A stretch of 64,000 bases of DNA from Rhodovastum atsumiense (GCA_026225115.1 JAMFSE010000144.1:1-64000); one strand, 5' to 3'; numbered from the stretch's first letter, positions 26,227 through 36,250 are shown. Notes: generated by a model from the sequence alone, not told the origin. Numbers and translations: made by a program.

Positions 26227-26970
26227 ATGGCAAAGCGTAAGCAATCTACCTCGACCATGGTCGATAACCTGAAGACCATCCTCTACGCGGCGCTGATCGC
26301 GGTTGTCATCCGGACCTTCTTTTTCGAGCCGTTCTTCATCCCTTCCGGCAGCATGGTGCCGACCCTGCTGGTCGGGGACTATATTTTCGTCGCCAAATAC
26401 GCCTATGGCTACACCCATTTCTCCTTCCCGTTTTCGCCGGATTTCTTCTCCGGCCGCATCCCCGCGGGCATGCCCAGGCGCGGCGACGTGGTGGTATTCC
26501 GGCTGCCGCGCGACACCAGCGTCGACTATGTCAAACGCGTGATCGGCCTGCCGGGCGACAACATCCAGGTCACCAATGGCCAGCTGCTCGTCAACGGCGA
26601 CCAGGTCGCCCGCATGGACGACGGCAATTACACCGACGACAGCAGCGGCGAGCCGATCGTGGTGGAGGAGTTCACCGAGGATCTGCCCGGCGGCAAGGAT
26701 CATCTGATCCTCAAGCAGAGCAGCGACGGTTTCATGAACAACACCCCGGTCTACACCGTGCCGGCCGGCCATTTGTTCATGATGGGCGACAACCGCGACA
26801 ACAGCCTGGATTCCCGCGTGCTGGATGATGTCGGCTATGTGCCGGTTGAGAATGTGTTGGGCCCGGCCACGATCATTTTCTTCTCGATCGATCTGCAATA
26901 TCCCTGGTACGAGATCTGGGAATGGCCGTTCGAGATCCGTTGGAACCGGCTTCTGCATCATGTCTCGTAA
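26227..26970 (+). CDS. lepB: Signal peptidase I
   Basis: From the ATG at 26227 the protein has 247 residues. An N-terminal membrane segment (TILYAALIAVVIRTFFF) precedes box B with the catalytic S42 in PSGSMVPTLL. The general base is K103 in DYVKRVIGLPGD, and box E is GDNRDNSLDSR. It removes signal peptides at the outer face of the inner membrane. It leads the conserved lepB-rnc-era operon, four bases before rnc. An in-frame ATG at 26209 would add six residues. Confidence 0.97.
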   Translation: MAKRKQSTSTMVDNLKTILYAALIAVVIRTFFFEPFFIPSGSMVPTLLVGDYIFVAKYAYGYTHFSFPFSPDFFSGRIPAGMPRRGDVVVFRLPRDTSVDYVKRVIGLPGDNIQVTNGQLLVNGDQVARMDDGNYTDDSSGEPIVVEEFTEDLPGGKDHLILKQSSDGFMNNTPVYTVPAGHLFMMGDNRDNSLDSRVLDDVGYVPVENVLGPATIIFFSIDLQYPWYEIWEWPFEIRWNRLLHHVS

Positions 26971-26973
26971 GAG

Positions 26974-27663
26974 ATGAGTAAAGCGACGGCGAAATCCGGC
27001 GATGACGGCGCCGAGATTTTGCTCGGGCATCATTTTGCCCAGCCGAAATTGCTTACCGAGGCGCTGACCCACCGCTCGGCGGCCGGCGCCCGCGGCAAGG
27101 GCTCGAATGAGCGGCTGGAATTCATCGGCGACCGGGTATTGGGGCTGATCATCGCAGAATGGCTGATCGAGCGCTTTCCGCAGGAGCGGGAGGGCGCGCT
27201 GGGGCCGCGGCTGGCGGCGCTGGTATCGCGACCCGCTTTGGCGGCGATTGCCGAGGCCAACGGGCTGGCGGCACTGCTTGCAGTCGCCCCCGGCGAATCC
27301 CGGCGCGGCGTGCGGGAGCGCTCCACTGTTCTGGCGGACGCGCTGGAAGCGATTATCGGCGCGCTCTATTTGGATGCCGGGCTTGGTCCTGCCCGCGATT
27401 TCATCCGCCGGGTGTTCGCCGGCGTGGTGGATCAGCAGTTCACGCCGCCGAAAGACCCTAAAACCGCCTTGCAGGAATGGGCGCTGAAACGCGCCCTGCC
27501 GCTGCCGGCCTATGACGTGCTGGAGCAGTCCGGCCCGTCGCACGCCCCGCAATTCGTCGTGCAGGTGAAGGTCGGTGACGCCGCGGCCAAGGGTGAGGCG
27601 GGCTCCAAGCGGGCTGCCGAGCAACTGGCCGCCAGCCTGTTATTGGGAATTTTACCACCATGA
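26974..27663 (+). CDS. rnc: Ribonuclease III
   Basis: The 229-residue protein has the catalytic signature SNERLEFIGDRVLGLIIAEWL, the second acidic site in LADALEAIIGALYLDAG and a C-terminal double-stranded RNA-binding domain ending in SKRAAEQLAASLLL. It processes rRNA precursors and other duplex RNA. Its stop overlaps the era start by four bases. Confidence 0.97.
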   Translation: MSKATAKSGDDGAEILLGHHFAQPKLLTEALTHRSAAGARGKGSNERLEFIGDRVLGLIIAEWLIERFPQEREGALGPRLAALVSRPALAAIAEANGLAALLAVAPGESRRGVRERSTVLADALEAIIGALYLDAGLGPARDFIRRVFAGVVDQQFTPPKDPKTALQEWALKRALPLPAYDVLEQSGPSHAPQFVVQVKVGDAAAKGEAGSKRAAEQLAASLLLGILPP

Positions 27664-28574
27664 AAATCGACGAAAACAAGGCCACGCGCTGCGGCTTCAT
27701 TGCCATCATCGGCGCGCCGAATGCCGGGAAATCGACCCTCCTCAACCGCCTGACCGGCGCCAAAATTTCCATTGTAACACCGAAGGCGCAGACCACGCGG
27801 GCCCGGGTGCTGGGGATTTTGATGCACAGCACCGCCCAGGTGCTGCTGGTCGATACGCCGGGGATTTTTGCGCCAAAGCGCCGGCTGGACCGGGCGATGG
27901 TGGCGGCCGCCTGGGGCGGCGCCGATGAAGCGGATTACGCGCTGCTTATTGTCGATGCCAAGACAGGCTTGACCAAAGCCGTCGCCGAAATTGCCGGCAA
28001 GCTTGCCGGTTCGGGGCGCAAGCTCAGCCTGGTGCTGAACAAAACTGATCTGGTGGACCGGCAGAAATTGCTGCCGCTGGCCGGGGACATGTCGAAACTG
28101 GCCGAGTTCGAGCAAATTTTCATGATCAGCGCCGCAACCGGCGACGGCATCGAGGGACTGCTCGATTTCTGCGCGGCCAGCGTCCCGCCGGGGCCATTTC
28201 TGTATCCCGAAGACAACCTTACCGACTTAACGGATCGTCTGCTTGCATCTGAGGTTGTAAGAGAGCAGATTTTCTTACAGACCCGAGATGAAGTTCCCTA
28301 TGGCACGACGGTGGAGACGGAGCAGTTCCTTGAGCAGAAAGATGGTTCGGTACGGATCGAGGCGATCATCTATGTCAGCCGGTCCGGCCATAAGAAGATT
28401 CTGATTGGCGCAGGTGGTGCAAGGATCCGTGAAATCGGCGCCCGCGCGCGGCGCGAACTGAGCGGCCTGCTGGAATGCCCGGTGCATTTGTTTTTGCGGG
28501 TGAAGGAACGGCCAGGCTGGGACGAGGAGGCTGCCCGCATCCGAGCCACAGGGCTGAATGATCCGTCCAGCTGA
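27660..28574 (+). CDS. era: GTPase Era
   Basis: The 304-residue protein has a G1 loop GAPNAGKS at residues 18-25, G3 DTPGIF, G4 NKTD and a C-terminal KH domain with HKKILIGAGGARIREIGARAR. Era binds the 3' end of 16S rRNA and helps 30S maturation. It is coupled to rnc. recO, which often follows era, is not present; a membrane protein gene overlaps the last 17 bases instead. Confidence 0.97.
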   Translation: MKIDENKATRCGFIAIIGAPNAGKSTLLNRLTGAKISIVTPKAQTTRARVLGILMHSTAQVLLVDTPGIFAPKRRLDRAMVAAAWGGADEADYALLIVDAKTGLTKAVAEIAGKLAGSGRKLSLVLNKTDLVDRQKLLPLAGDMSKLAEFEQIFMISAATGDGIEGLLDFCAASVPPGPFLYPEDNLTDLTDRLLASEVVREQIFLQTRDEVPYGTTVETEQFLEQKDGSVRIEAIIYVSRSGHKKILIGAGGARIREIGARARRELSGLLECPVHLFLRVKERPGWDEEAARIRATGLNDPSS

Positions 28575-30291
28575 AGCTGGCGACCTAAACCAAGCGCGGC
28601 GCCCGGCGCGCCTTGCCACCGGGCGGGATTTCGCCCGGCCCCGCACCGCCCTGTTCTGGCATGCGTTGGCGCTTGTCTGCTACGCGGCCATCGCTTTCAT
28701 TTTTATCGGCCATGGAGAATCACTGACCCGTTCGCTTGCCGGCCAGGGCAGCGACCCATTTGCCTTTGTATGGTTCCTGGCCTGGTGGCCCTGGGCGATT
28801 GCGCATCACCTCAACCCGCTCTTCACCAATCTGGTCTGGCAGCCCGAAGGGGTTTATCTGGCCTGGGTTACCTCGGTGCCGTTGCTCGCCATCATCGGCT
28901 GGCCGCTGACGATGATTTCTCCGATCCTGACCTATAATATATTCGTCCTTTGCGCGCCGGTTCTCAGCGCCTGGGCGGCGTATTTCTTGTTGCTCACCAT
29001 CGCCCGGCGGCCGGCGGCGGCGCTGGTCGGCGGATTTCTGTTCGGCTTCTCGTCTTACGAAATGGCGCAGGATACCGCGGCGCTGAACATGAGTTTCACC
29101 GCCTGCGTGCCGCTTTTACTTCTCCTGATTCTGGTCCGTCTGGATGGTGGATTGAGCCGCGTCCAACTGATGCTGTGGGGCGGACTGGCGTTGGTTTGCC
29201 AGTTTCTACTGTGCATCGAGATTTTCGCGATGATGTTCGTCTTCGGTGGGATCGCGTGGCTGCTCGGTCTGGCCTATCTGCCGGCACGGCGGCCGGCTTT
29301 GTTCCGGTTGCTTGTGGACGCGTTATGGACAGCGCCGTTTGTGCTGCTGGTACTCTCGCCCTTCGTGGTCTCGATGGCGCTGCATTTCGGCAGCATCAAC
29401 CACCCGGCGCTCTGGCCTTATTTTTTTGTCGCCGATCCGCTTAATTTCTGCATCCCCGGTCATGGCAATTTGCTGGGCGGCCTGCTGCGGTTACCCTTCC
29501 ATTTCAATGGCGGCGTTCAGGAGCAAGACAGCTACATTGGCCTGCCGCTGCTGCTGATTGTCGTCCTATTTGCCTGGACAAAATTCAGGGTGCCGGCAGC
29601 GCGGCTGTTGCTTGTGATGTTCATAATGCTGCTGGTCGCAAGTCTGGGGCCGCGGCTTTGGATCGGCGGTCAGGTTTACCGCGCGGCCTTGCCCTGGGCG
29701 TTGTTCGTGCATCTGCCGCTCATCGGCTCGGCGCTGCCAACGCGCTTCGCGCTGTTTGCGTCCTTGCTCGCCGCCATCATCGCCGTGCTGTGGCTGCGCG
29801 ATGCGGTGACCTTGCCGCAGCACCGCAGGCGCTACGCGCTGGCCGTGCTCGCCTGTATTTTTCTGCTGCCACGATTTCATCCATGGATGCCGGTGCCGTC
29901 ATCACAATTTTTTCAGCCTGGCCGGCTCCAAACTGTCCTCGGAGAAAATGCCAGGGTGCTGGTGCTGCCGTTCGCAATTACCGGACCCTCCGCATTATGG
30001 CAGGCAGAAACGCATTTCGGTTTCCTGGAAACTGGCGGCTATCTGGGGTTTCCACCGCGCCGGATGCAGCAGTACAAGGCGGTGGATGAATTGTTCAGCG
30101 GCAGTTATACCGCAAGTCTCTCCACGGATATCGGAGACTTTTGCGAAGCGACGCAAACGCAATTCATCGTGGCGGGTCCGGGAACAACGCCAACGCTGCG
30201 GGCGGCAATAGAACGACTGGCAGGGCAGGGGCGGCAGGTGGACGATGTCACTGTTTACACGCTGCCAAGCGGAGCCGAGCGGCATGGATAG
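28558..30291 (+). CDS. Multi-pass membrane protein, GT-C glycosyltransferase-like
   Basis: The 577-residue protein has around eleven to thirteen membrane segments and a soluble C-terminal domain of about 140 residues. After the first segment comes an extracytoplasmic loop with GQGSDPFAFVWFLAWWPWA, where GT-C enzymes place acidic catalytic residues. Similar proteins occur in O-antigen and surface-glycan loci. It is followed, with an 8-bp overlap, by a GtrB-like GT2 gene and then a methyltransferase. I infer it transfers a sugar from a lipid carrier in the periplasm. The N-terminal 30 residues are basic and may not all be translated. Confidence 0.7.
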   Translation: MIRPAEAGDLNQARRPARLATGRDFARPRTALFWHALALVCYAAIAFIFIGHGESLTRSLAGQGSDPFAFVWFLAWWPWAIAHHLNPLFTNLVWQPEGVYLAWVTSVPLLAIIGWPLTMISPILTYNIFVLCAPVLSAWAAYFLLLTIARRPAAALVGGFLFGFSSYEMAQDTAALNMSFTACVPLLLLLILVRLDGGLSRVQLMLWGGLALVCQFLLCIEIFAMMFVFGGIAWLLGLAYLPARRPALFRLLVDALWTAPFVLLVLSPFVVSMALHFGSINHPALWPYFFVADPLNFCIPGHGNLLGGLLRLPFHFNGGVQEQDSYIGLPLLLIVVLFAWTKFRVPAARLLLVMFIMLLVASLGPRLWIGGQVYRAALPWALFVHLPLIGSALPTRFALFASLLAAIIAVLWLRDAVTLPQHRRRYALAVLACIFLLPRFHPWMPVPSSQFFQPGRLQTVLGENARVLVLPFAITGPSALWQAETHFGFLETGGYLGFPPRRMQQYKAVDELFSGSYTASLSTDIGDFCEATQTQFIVAGPGTTPTLRAAIERLAGQGRQVDDVTVYTLPSGAERHG

Positions 30292-31210
30292 GCTGGTATC
30301 CATCATCATCCCGTTCTTTAACGAAGCTGGGATGATCGCCCGGTTGCCCGGCGCCTTATGGCCGCAGCTGGAGCAAATCGAACATGTGCAATGGGAAGTC
30401 ATCTGCACCGATGACGGCAGCAGCGATACGACCTTGCTGGAACTGATCGCTTTGGCGCAACAGGATCCGCGCTTTCGCATCCTCGAACTGTCGCGGCATT
30501 TCGGCAAGGAGGCGGCGTTGACGGCCGGGCTGGATGCCGCGCGCGGCGACGCCGTAATCCCGATGGATGCGGATCTGCAGGACCCGCCGGAGCTGATCGC
30601 GCCAATGATCGCGGCCTGGCAGGCTGGTGCGGAAGTGGTGCTGGCGCGCCGCAGCGACCGCAGTTCAGACGGCGTATTGAAACGCAAATCCGCCGTCTGG
30701 TTCTACCAACTTCACAACCGGCTATCGCGAACGAAAATTCCGGAAAACGTGGGCGATTTCCGCTTGCTCGACCGAGTGGTGGTAGAAGCGCTCAAGCAAT
30801 TGCCGGAACGCCAGCGCTTCATGAAGGGCCTGTTTGCCTGGGTGGGGTTTAGAACCCATGTCATCGATTACGTCCGGCCCTGCAGGCAGGCGGGCAGATC
30901 GAAATTCTCCGCCTTCGCCTTGTGGCAGCTGGCGATGGAGGGATTCACGAGTTTCAGCACCATTCCGCTAAAAATTTGGACCTATGTCGGCGCACTGGGG
31001 GCACTGATTACCGCGGCCTATGCAGCTTTCATCGTTCTTTATACGCTGCTGCACGGCACCGGCGTGCCGGGATATGCCTCCCTGTTGGTGGCGATTTTGT
31101 TTTTCGGCAGCCTGCAGCTGATGAGCATCGGTCTGCTCGGCGAATATATCGGCCGGATCTATCTCGAAACCAAACAGCGGCCGATCTATTTGATTCGCAA
31201 AACCTACTGA
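30284..31210 (+). CDS. Family 2 glycosyltransferase, GtrB/bactoprenol-phosphate type
   Basis: From the ATG at 30284 it is 308 residues. The GT-A start is VSIIIPFFNEAG, the DxD is DAD at residues 95-97 in PMDADLQDPPEL, and FRLLDRVVVEALKQLPERQRFMKGLF is typical of the GtrB/DPM1 group. Two C-terminal membrane helices (near 235-260 and 270-295) end in LGEYIGRIYLETKQRP. It probably makes an undecaprenyl-phosphate sugar for the upstream GT-C-like protein. The frame from 30245 is rejected because the domain starts at MDRLVS. Confidence 0.93.
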   Translation: MDRLVSIIIPFFNEAGMIARLPGALWPQLEQIEHVQWEVICTDDGSSDTTLLELIALAQQDPRFRILELSRHFGKEAALTAGLDAARGDAVIPMDADLQDPPELIAPMIAAWQAGAEVVLARRSDRSSDGVLKRKSAVWFYQLHNRLSRTKIPENVGDFRLLDRVVVEALKQLPERQRFMKGLFAWVGFRTHVIDYVRPCRQAGRSKFSAFALWQLAMEGFTSFSTIPLKIWTYVGALGALITAAYAAFIVLYTLLHGTGVPGYASLLVAILFFGSLQLMSIGLLGEYIGRIYLETKQRPIYLIRKTY

Positions 31211-31213
31211 GCC

Positions 31214-31969
31214 ATGGAACACGATTCCTATATTGAGATGGCGGCGACCGAACAGGCGCATTGGTGGTTCACCGGCCGGCGGCAGATTCTAAGCACAGTC
31301 ATCGCGAGCCTGCGTTTGCGCGAAACCGCGCGGATTCTCGAATTGGGTTCCGGCACCGGCGGTAATTTTCAAATGCTCACGCGCTTCGGGCAGGTGACGG
31401 CGGTCGAGGAAAACGCAATGGCGCGCGCCCTGTCGGTGCGCAACGCCTGGGGCATGGTGGAGGTGAAATCCGGCCGTCTGCCCGATGGATTGCCGGAACT
31501 CGGAAAATTCGATTTGATCTGCCTGTTCGATGTTCTGGAGCATGTCAAAGAAGATGAAGCGACATTGAAGGTGGTTCGCGGCCTGCTGGCGCCCGGCGGC
31601 GCGGTTGTGATTACCGTGCCGGCATTCAAAAAATTATGGGGCGCCCACGATGAACAGCTGCACCATAAGCGGCGCTATGAACGCGCGGAGCTCGGCATGA
31701 AATTACAGCGCGCCGGGTTTGCGGTGCCGCTGCTCACCTTCAGCAATATGTTTCTGTTCCCCGTGGCATTGGCGATGCGCGGTGTGGACCGGCTGGCGGC
31801 GCGGCTTTGGCGCCGGCGCAAAGTAAGCGGCACCGCAATGCTGCCCTCGCCGCTGAACAAGGTTTTTGCAGGTATTTTTGGCGCTGAGCGGTTCCTGGTA
31901 TGCCGGATGAACCTGCCGATCGGGCTGTCGCTGCTGGCGGTCGCACGCGCCGGCCCTGATCCGGCCTAG
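31214..31969 (+). CDS. Class I SAM-dependent methyltransferase
   Basis: The 251-residue protein has the SAM-binding motif I ILELGSGTGGNF at about residues 41-52, motif II DLICLFDVLEHV and motif III around APGGAVVITVPAF. The N-terminal HWWFTGRRQIL is common in methyltransferases of polysaccharide and lipid-sugar loci. It lies three bases after the GT2 gene and likely methylates a sugar or lipid-linked product of the cassette. The acceptor is unknown. Confidence 0.87.
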   Translation: MEHDSYIEMAATEQAHWWFTGRRQILSTVIASLRLRETARILELGSGTGGNFQMLTRFGQVTAVEENAMARALSVRNAWGMVEVKSGRLPDGLPELGKFDLICLFDVLEHVKEDEATLKVVRGLLAPGGAVVITVPAFKKLWGAHDEQLHHKRRYERAELGMKLQRAGFAVPLLTFSNMFLFPVALAMRGVDRLAARLWRRRKVSGTAMLPSPLNKVFAGIFGAERFLVCRMNLPIGLSLLAVARAGPDPA

Positions 31970-32034
31970 CAAGGGGAATACGGCGTTTGGACAAGCCGCA
32001 ATTTGGCGCTACCGTTACCTGGTTGGGGGTGGTT

Positions 32035-32871
32035 ATGCGCGTCAGCGTGATTCAGATGTCGCCGCGGGCCGACAAGGCCGAGAATATTGCGCAAGCAGAG
32101 GCGCTGATCATCCGCGCGCTGGCGGCGGACCGGGCCGACATCGTGGCACTGCCGGAAATATGGACCTGCCTGGGTGGCACGAGGTCAGGCAAATTCGCCG
32201 CCGCTGAAACCTTGCCGGCGCCCGGATCGGGCGAGACCGGCGGCCCCGCCTACGAATTTCTGCGGCGGATGGCGATCGAGCAAAAAATATTTCTGCACGG
32301 CGGCTCAATCGGCGAGCTGGCGGGCGAAAAACTTTACAACACGACTTTGGTGTTCTCGCCCGAAGGCCGCGAGCTTGCGCGCTACCGGAAAATCCATCTG
32401 TTCGACATCACCACGCCGGACGGCCAGGGCTATAAGGAAAGCAACACCTACGGCGGCGGCGACGCGGTGGTAAGCTTTGAGGCCGGTGGTCTGAAAATCG
32501 GCCTTGCGATCTGCTACGATGTGAGGTTCCCGGAACTTTTCCTTGGCCTGCGCCGGCGGAATGTCGACCTCATCATCCTGCCGGCGGCATTCACTTTGCA
32601 AACCGGCAAGGATCATTGGGAAGTGCTGCTGCGCGCCCGCGCCATTGAAACCCAATGCTATGTCGCCGCCCCTGCCTGTACCGGCAGCTATACCGAGGGC
32701 AATGGGGAGACCCGGTTCACCTACGGCCACGCGCTGATCGCGGATCCCTGGGGTCACGTCGTCGCCAAGGCCTCGGACGGGCCAGGCTTCGCGAGTGCCG
32801 CCATCGACACCGAATTCCTGGGCCAGGTGCGGGCAAACATGCCGGTGCTCGAGCATCGGAAACTCGCTTGA
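32035..32871 (+). CDS. Carbon-nitrogen hydrolase, Nit1/deaminated glutathione amidase-like
   Basis: From the ATG at 32035 the enzyme has 278 residues. The triad is E41 in LPEIWTC, K119 in RYRKIHLFD and C160 in [11 protein letters not shown]. The Nit-family [20 protein letters not shown] and [13 protein letters not shown] are present. Nit1-type enzymes hydrolyse deaminated glutathione, a metabolite-repair role. A TTG-initiated longer frame from 31987 lacks similarity. The stop overlaps the nadK start (TTGA), and no functional link is implied. Confidence 0.88.
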   Translation: MRVSVIQMSPRADKAENIAQAEALIIRALAADRADIVALPEIWTCLGGTRSGKFAAAETLPAPGSGETGGPAYEFLRRMAIEQKIFLHGGSIGELAGEKLYNTTLVFSPEGRELARYRKIHLFDITTPDGQGYKESNTYGGGDAVVSFEAGGLKIGLAICYDVRFPELFLGLRRRNVDLIILPAAFTLQTGKDHWEVLLRARAIETQCYVAAPACTGSYTEGNGETRFTYGHALIADPWGHVVAKASDGPGFASAAIDTEFLGQVRANMPVLEHRKLA

Positions 32872-33629
32872 GCCGTATTGCCTTCGTCGCCGCCCAGACC
32901 GAGATCGCGATCGCGGCGCGGCTGCGGCTGACCGCGCTTTACGGCGATACCACCCCCGAGGAAGCCGATATCATTGTCGCGCTTGGCGGCGACGGGCTGA
33001 TGCTGGAAGTCCTGCACACCGTGCTCGGCACGCCAAAACCGGTTTACGGCATGAATTGCGGCTCGGTCGGCTTCATGATGAACGAATTCTCCGAAGCCAA
33101 TTTGCCAGAGCGCGTGGCGGCCGCACAGGCCAGTACGCTTTTTCCCTTGCGCATGCATGCGGTAACCGCATCGGGCGTGGTGGAAGAGGCGCTCGCCGTG
33201 AACGACGTGTTCCTGTTCCGGCAATTGCGGCAGGCGGCAAAAATCCGCATCACCGTCGATCATCGCGAACGCCTCTCGGAACTGATCTGCGACGGTGTGC
33301 TGATCTCCACCCCGGCCGGCTCGACCGCGTACAACCTCTCGGCCCACGGCCCGATCATCCCGCTCACCGCCAACCTGCTGCCGCTGACGCCGATCTCGGC
33401 ATTCCGCCCGCGGCGCTGGCGTGGCGCGTTATTGCCCTCCACCGTCGAAGTGCTGTTTGAAATTCTGGAGCCGGACAAACGCCCGGTCGCGGCGGTGGCG
33501 GATTTCACCGAAGTCCGCAATGTGGTTTCCGTCGCCGTATCGGAAGATCAAAGCCTCAGCGCAACGGTTTTGTTTGACCCGGACCGCGCCCTGAGCGAAC
33601 GCATCATAACCGAACAGTTCACCGTCTAA
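32868..33629 (+). CDS. nadK: NAD kinase
   Basis: The protein has 253 residues from the TTG at 32868, whose last two bases start the stop codon of the upstream gene. It has the GGDG motif at residues 40-43 in [14 protein letters not shown], then [13 protein letters not shown] and the NEF/S-type [18 protein letters not shown]. It phosphorylates NAD to NADP. The length suits short alphaproteobacterial enzymes. The frame is open further upstream, but that part is antisense-like to family expectation and belongs to the amidase gene. Confidence 0.94.
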   Translation: MSRIAFVAAQTEIAIAARLRLTALYGDTTPEEADIIVALGGDGLMLEVLHTVLGTPKPVYGMNCGSVGFMMNEFSEANLPERVAAAQASTLFPLRMHAVTASGVVEEALAVNDVFLFRQLRQAAKIRITVDHRERLSELICDGVLISTPAGSTAYNLSAHGPIIPLTANLLPLTPISAFRPRRWRGALLPSTVEVLFEILEPDKRPVAAVADFTEVRNVVSVAVSEDQSLSATVLFDPDRALSERIITEQFTV

Positions 33630-33658
33630 CCATAAAAGACTCCGGGAGAGCAACGGCA

Positions 33659-34390
33659 ATGTCCCAGCCCCTTATCGTCTACGGCATGCACAGCCCGAAC
33701 GTCCGCAAGGTGGTGATCATGCTGGAGGAGCTGGAACTGCCCTTTGAGCTTCGCCATGTGGCGGTATTCAAAGGCGAACAATTCACGCCGGAATTTTTGG
33801 CGCTCAACCCGCTGGCCAAGGTGCCGGTCCTGTTGGATCCGGAATTGGAGGAACCGCTGGCGGAATCAGGCGCCATCCTGTTCTGGCTCGCTGAGCGGAC
33901 CGGAAAATTGCTTCCCGCGCAGGGCGGCGCCCGCTACCGCATCATGCAATGGCTGATGGTGCAGATGGCCGCCATCGGCCCGATGCTGGGCCAGCTGAAT
34001 CATTTCCAACTGCTGGGTGGCTCCGAGCCCTACGCATCAGGCCGCTACGCCGCCCAGGCCAAACGCCTATACCGATTGCTGGACGACCGTTTGGCTCAGC
34101 ACGAATGGATCGCTGGCAATAGCTACTCGATCGCCGACATCGCAATCTATCCCTGGGCCCGCTACCTTGAACAACACCGTTTCGATCCCGCGTCTCACCC
34201 GGCCTTGATGCGCTGGCGCAACGGCATCGATGCCCGCCCCGCAATTACCCGCGCCAATGCGCGGATGGATGCCGATTTCACCGCCAAAACCAACGAAGCC
34301 CGTTTCAACGCCACCCCGGCCGACCTCGACCGCTTTTTCGGCCGCACCGAAACAATGCCGCCGGCAGATTTTTCGATTGTGACGCGGTAG
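33659..34390 (+). CDS. Glutathione S-transferase family protein
   Basis: The 243-residue protein has an N-terminal thioredoxin-like domain (YGMHSPNVRKVVIMLEELELPFE, NPLAKVPVLLDPE, ESGAILFWLAE). An all-helical C-terminal domain with SIADIAIYPWARYLEQHRF follows. The S of HSPNVRK may be the glutathione-activating residue. This resembles YghU/YfcG-like disulfide-bond reductases. A GGGAGAG sequence precedes the ATG. It is separate from the GST at 59695. Confidence 0.9.
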   Translation: MSQPLIVYGMHSPNVRKVVIMLEELELPFELRHVAVFKGEQFTPEFLALNPLAKVPVLLDPELEEPLAESGAILFWLAERTGKLLPAQGGARYRIMQWLMVQMAAIGPMLGQLNHFQLLGGSEPYASGRYAAQAKRLYRLLDDRLAQHEWIAGNSYSIADIAIYPWARYLEQHRFDPASHPALMRWRNGIDARPAITRANARMDADFTAKTNEARFNATPADLDRFFGRTETMPPADFSIVTR

Positions 34391-34526
34391 GGTCCAGCTG
34401 CGGCGCGGGTTTGCCGTGCATGGAGTTTCGCTCGCCAAGGCGCAGATTTTGGAGTTAGCTTGGTCGAAACTGTCGGAGCTTGTGTCTGACAATGCCATCA
34501 ATTTTCGATTTTCATTGCAGTGAAAG

Positions 34527-36242
34527 ATGCGCGCCATGCTGAACTGGAAAATACGGTACAGTAACATAATGCTTGCAACGCCGGAGTTGTTTGATCCAGC
34601 ATGCTCGGTTGCCGAGGTTGGCTGTGGTCCTGCTGGCATCGCGCAATTTCTTGGCCGCAAGGTGTTTGGTGTCGAGCCTACGCCGATTGAAGTAGCCAAC
34701 GAGAATCTGGAAATCGCCGCAGGTTCAATTTTGGCGCTGCCCTTTGCGGATGACGCAATCGACTACGTAGTATGTGTCGACGTGCTGGAGCATCTTGCAG
34801 CCGAAGATCGAAGATGCGCGATCTACGAGTTGCTTCGGATCGCCAGAAAAAAAGTGATCATTTCCTGTCCCTGTCACGTATGGGCCAGGGAAGGCGAGGT
34901 TCAGCTGAAAAAGATGTTCGAAGACACACAACGATCAGTGCCCGATTGGTTGCTGGAGCATCTGCAATTCGGATTGCCATCCGTGCAGGATATATTAATC
35001 CCGATATTCGAAACGGGCTTGGCCTTCGAGATGACAGGGAACGAGACGATATTGCAACATTATGCGGGAATCGCTCTCGATTGGTTATATCCCGGGGCGC
35101 AGGCAATACACCTACGCCTGCAATCAAAATCCCCTTTGCAGGCTCCCATCGCCGGAAATGAATGGGATCTGTATTATAGTTTTATGTTCAGTATCTACAA
35201 ATCGGATCATGGAACGGCGCGGTACGGCTTGGGAAATCTCCAGAACCCGCTTGCGCCTCGGACTGAAGCAAAAAGCCGTTATAGCATTTTTTACAGGCTC
35301 CTTCAGAATCTTCTTGCCTCGTCATATCAGGGTCCGACGAACCTGCGCGATCCCACCAACGCCACCCGGCTTCATTCGTGGAAATCTATGAAGCGAAAAC
35401 CAAAAGGCCAAGCTGCGCCGACGCTCCATGGCGAAGCGATATACGCGGTTTATCACAAGGATTTTCCAGTATCACATCTCGGCCCAATCAAGCCGATATT
35501 TGCCGGAGATTTGGCGCAAGCGATCGTAAATTCCCGTCCACCAAAGGCAGTGCTAACGGATATCCTTAACGGCGCAGTGAGTCTTTCGAACCACAGATGG
35601 TCGGAACTTTCAGCAATTTACAAGATTTGGACGGAAGGTCCCAAAACTTCGGTGGTCGGGTTCTGCCATTACCGGAGATTATTTGATTTCACCCCTGACC
35701 ATGTCGGATCAAAGGGGGCGGCGCGCATGCGCGAGACGAATGTAACAGCCGATGATCTGACAAGCGGCGCCTGTCTCCTCTACGACCCCGGTGTCATATC
35801 GATGGTCGCAGACAGCACGAAAATTATCGTTGCGATACCGCATGATACGACGAATTCGGTTTTCCAACATTATTGCGAAGTTCACAATACGAACGACTAT
35901 CTCGAATTACTCAATCACTGTTCCGCCTGCAAATCGCCGTTATTGCCATTTTTTATCGAACAGTTTTCGGACCATTTTTTATTCGCCAACAATATGTTCG
36001 TGCTTTCCTGGGCATTATTCTCGGAGCTTTGCGGTTTCTGGTTTCAAATCTTGAGTTCGTTCGCCGCCAAGTTTCCCGGCAGACCGTCCAGCCCCTACCA
36101 ACACCGCGACGTGGCGTTTCTCTCCGAGCGGATATTCGATGCCTGGATCCGCTACAGAAAAAAATGCGGCAGCGAGATCATCCAGTTGCCTATCCTGTTC
36201 GTGACCAGTGCGGCCGGGGAGGCGTCAGCGGCGGAAGCGTAA
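34527..36242 (+). CDS. Fusion of class I methyltransferase and DUF4422 domain
   Basis: The 571-residue protein has two parts. Residues about 25-200 are a SAM methyltransferase with EVGCGPAG at 30-37 and the DYVVCVDVLEHLA motif. Residues about 303-555 match my knowledge of DUF4422: EAIYAVYHKDFP, SLSNHRWSELSAIYKIW and VVGFCHYRRLFDF. DUF4422 proteins occur in capsule and O-antigen loci and are thought to be glycosyltransferases. A linker of about 100 residues joins the two. The gene is visibly less GC-rich than its neighbours and stands alone, suggesting transfer. A glycan-modifying role is likely, but the substrate is unknown. ATG at 34536 is an alternative start. Confidence 0.75.
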   Translation: MRAMLNWKIRYSNIMLATPELFDPACSVAEVGCGPAGIAQFLGRKVFGVEPTPIEVANENLEIAAGSILALPFADDAIDYVVCVDVLEHLAAEDRRCAIYELLRIARKKVIISCPCHVWAREGEVQLKKMFEDTQRSVPDWLLEHLQFGLPSVQDILIPIFETGLAFEMTGNETILQHYAGIALDWLYPGAQAIHLRLQSKSPLQAPIAGNEWDLYYSFMFSIYKSDHGTARYGLGNLQNPLAPRTEAKSRYSIFYRLLQNLLASSYQGPTNLRDPTNATRLHSWKSMKRKPKGQAAPTLHGEAIYAVYHKDFPVSHLGPIKPIFAGDLAQAIVNSRPPKAVLTDILNGAVSLSNHRWSELSAIYKIWTEGPKTSVVGFCHYRRLFDFTPDHVGSKGAARMRETNVTADDLTSGACLLYDPGVISMVADSTKIIVAIPHDTTNSVFQHYCEVHNTNDYLELLNHCSACKSPLLPFFIEQFSDHFLFANNMFVLSWALFSELCGFWFQILSSFAAKFPGRPSSPYQHRDVAFLSERIFDAWIRYRKKCGSEIIQLPILFVTSAAGEASAAEA

Positions 36243-36250
36243 ATAAACAC

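Noticed and set aside
26215-27624. 469-codon minus-strand frame across lepB and rnc
   Set aside because: Antisense to two conserved genes and without any family signature.
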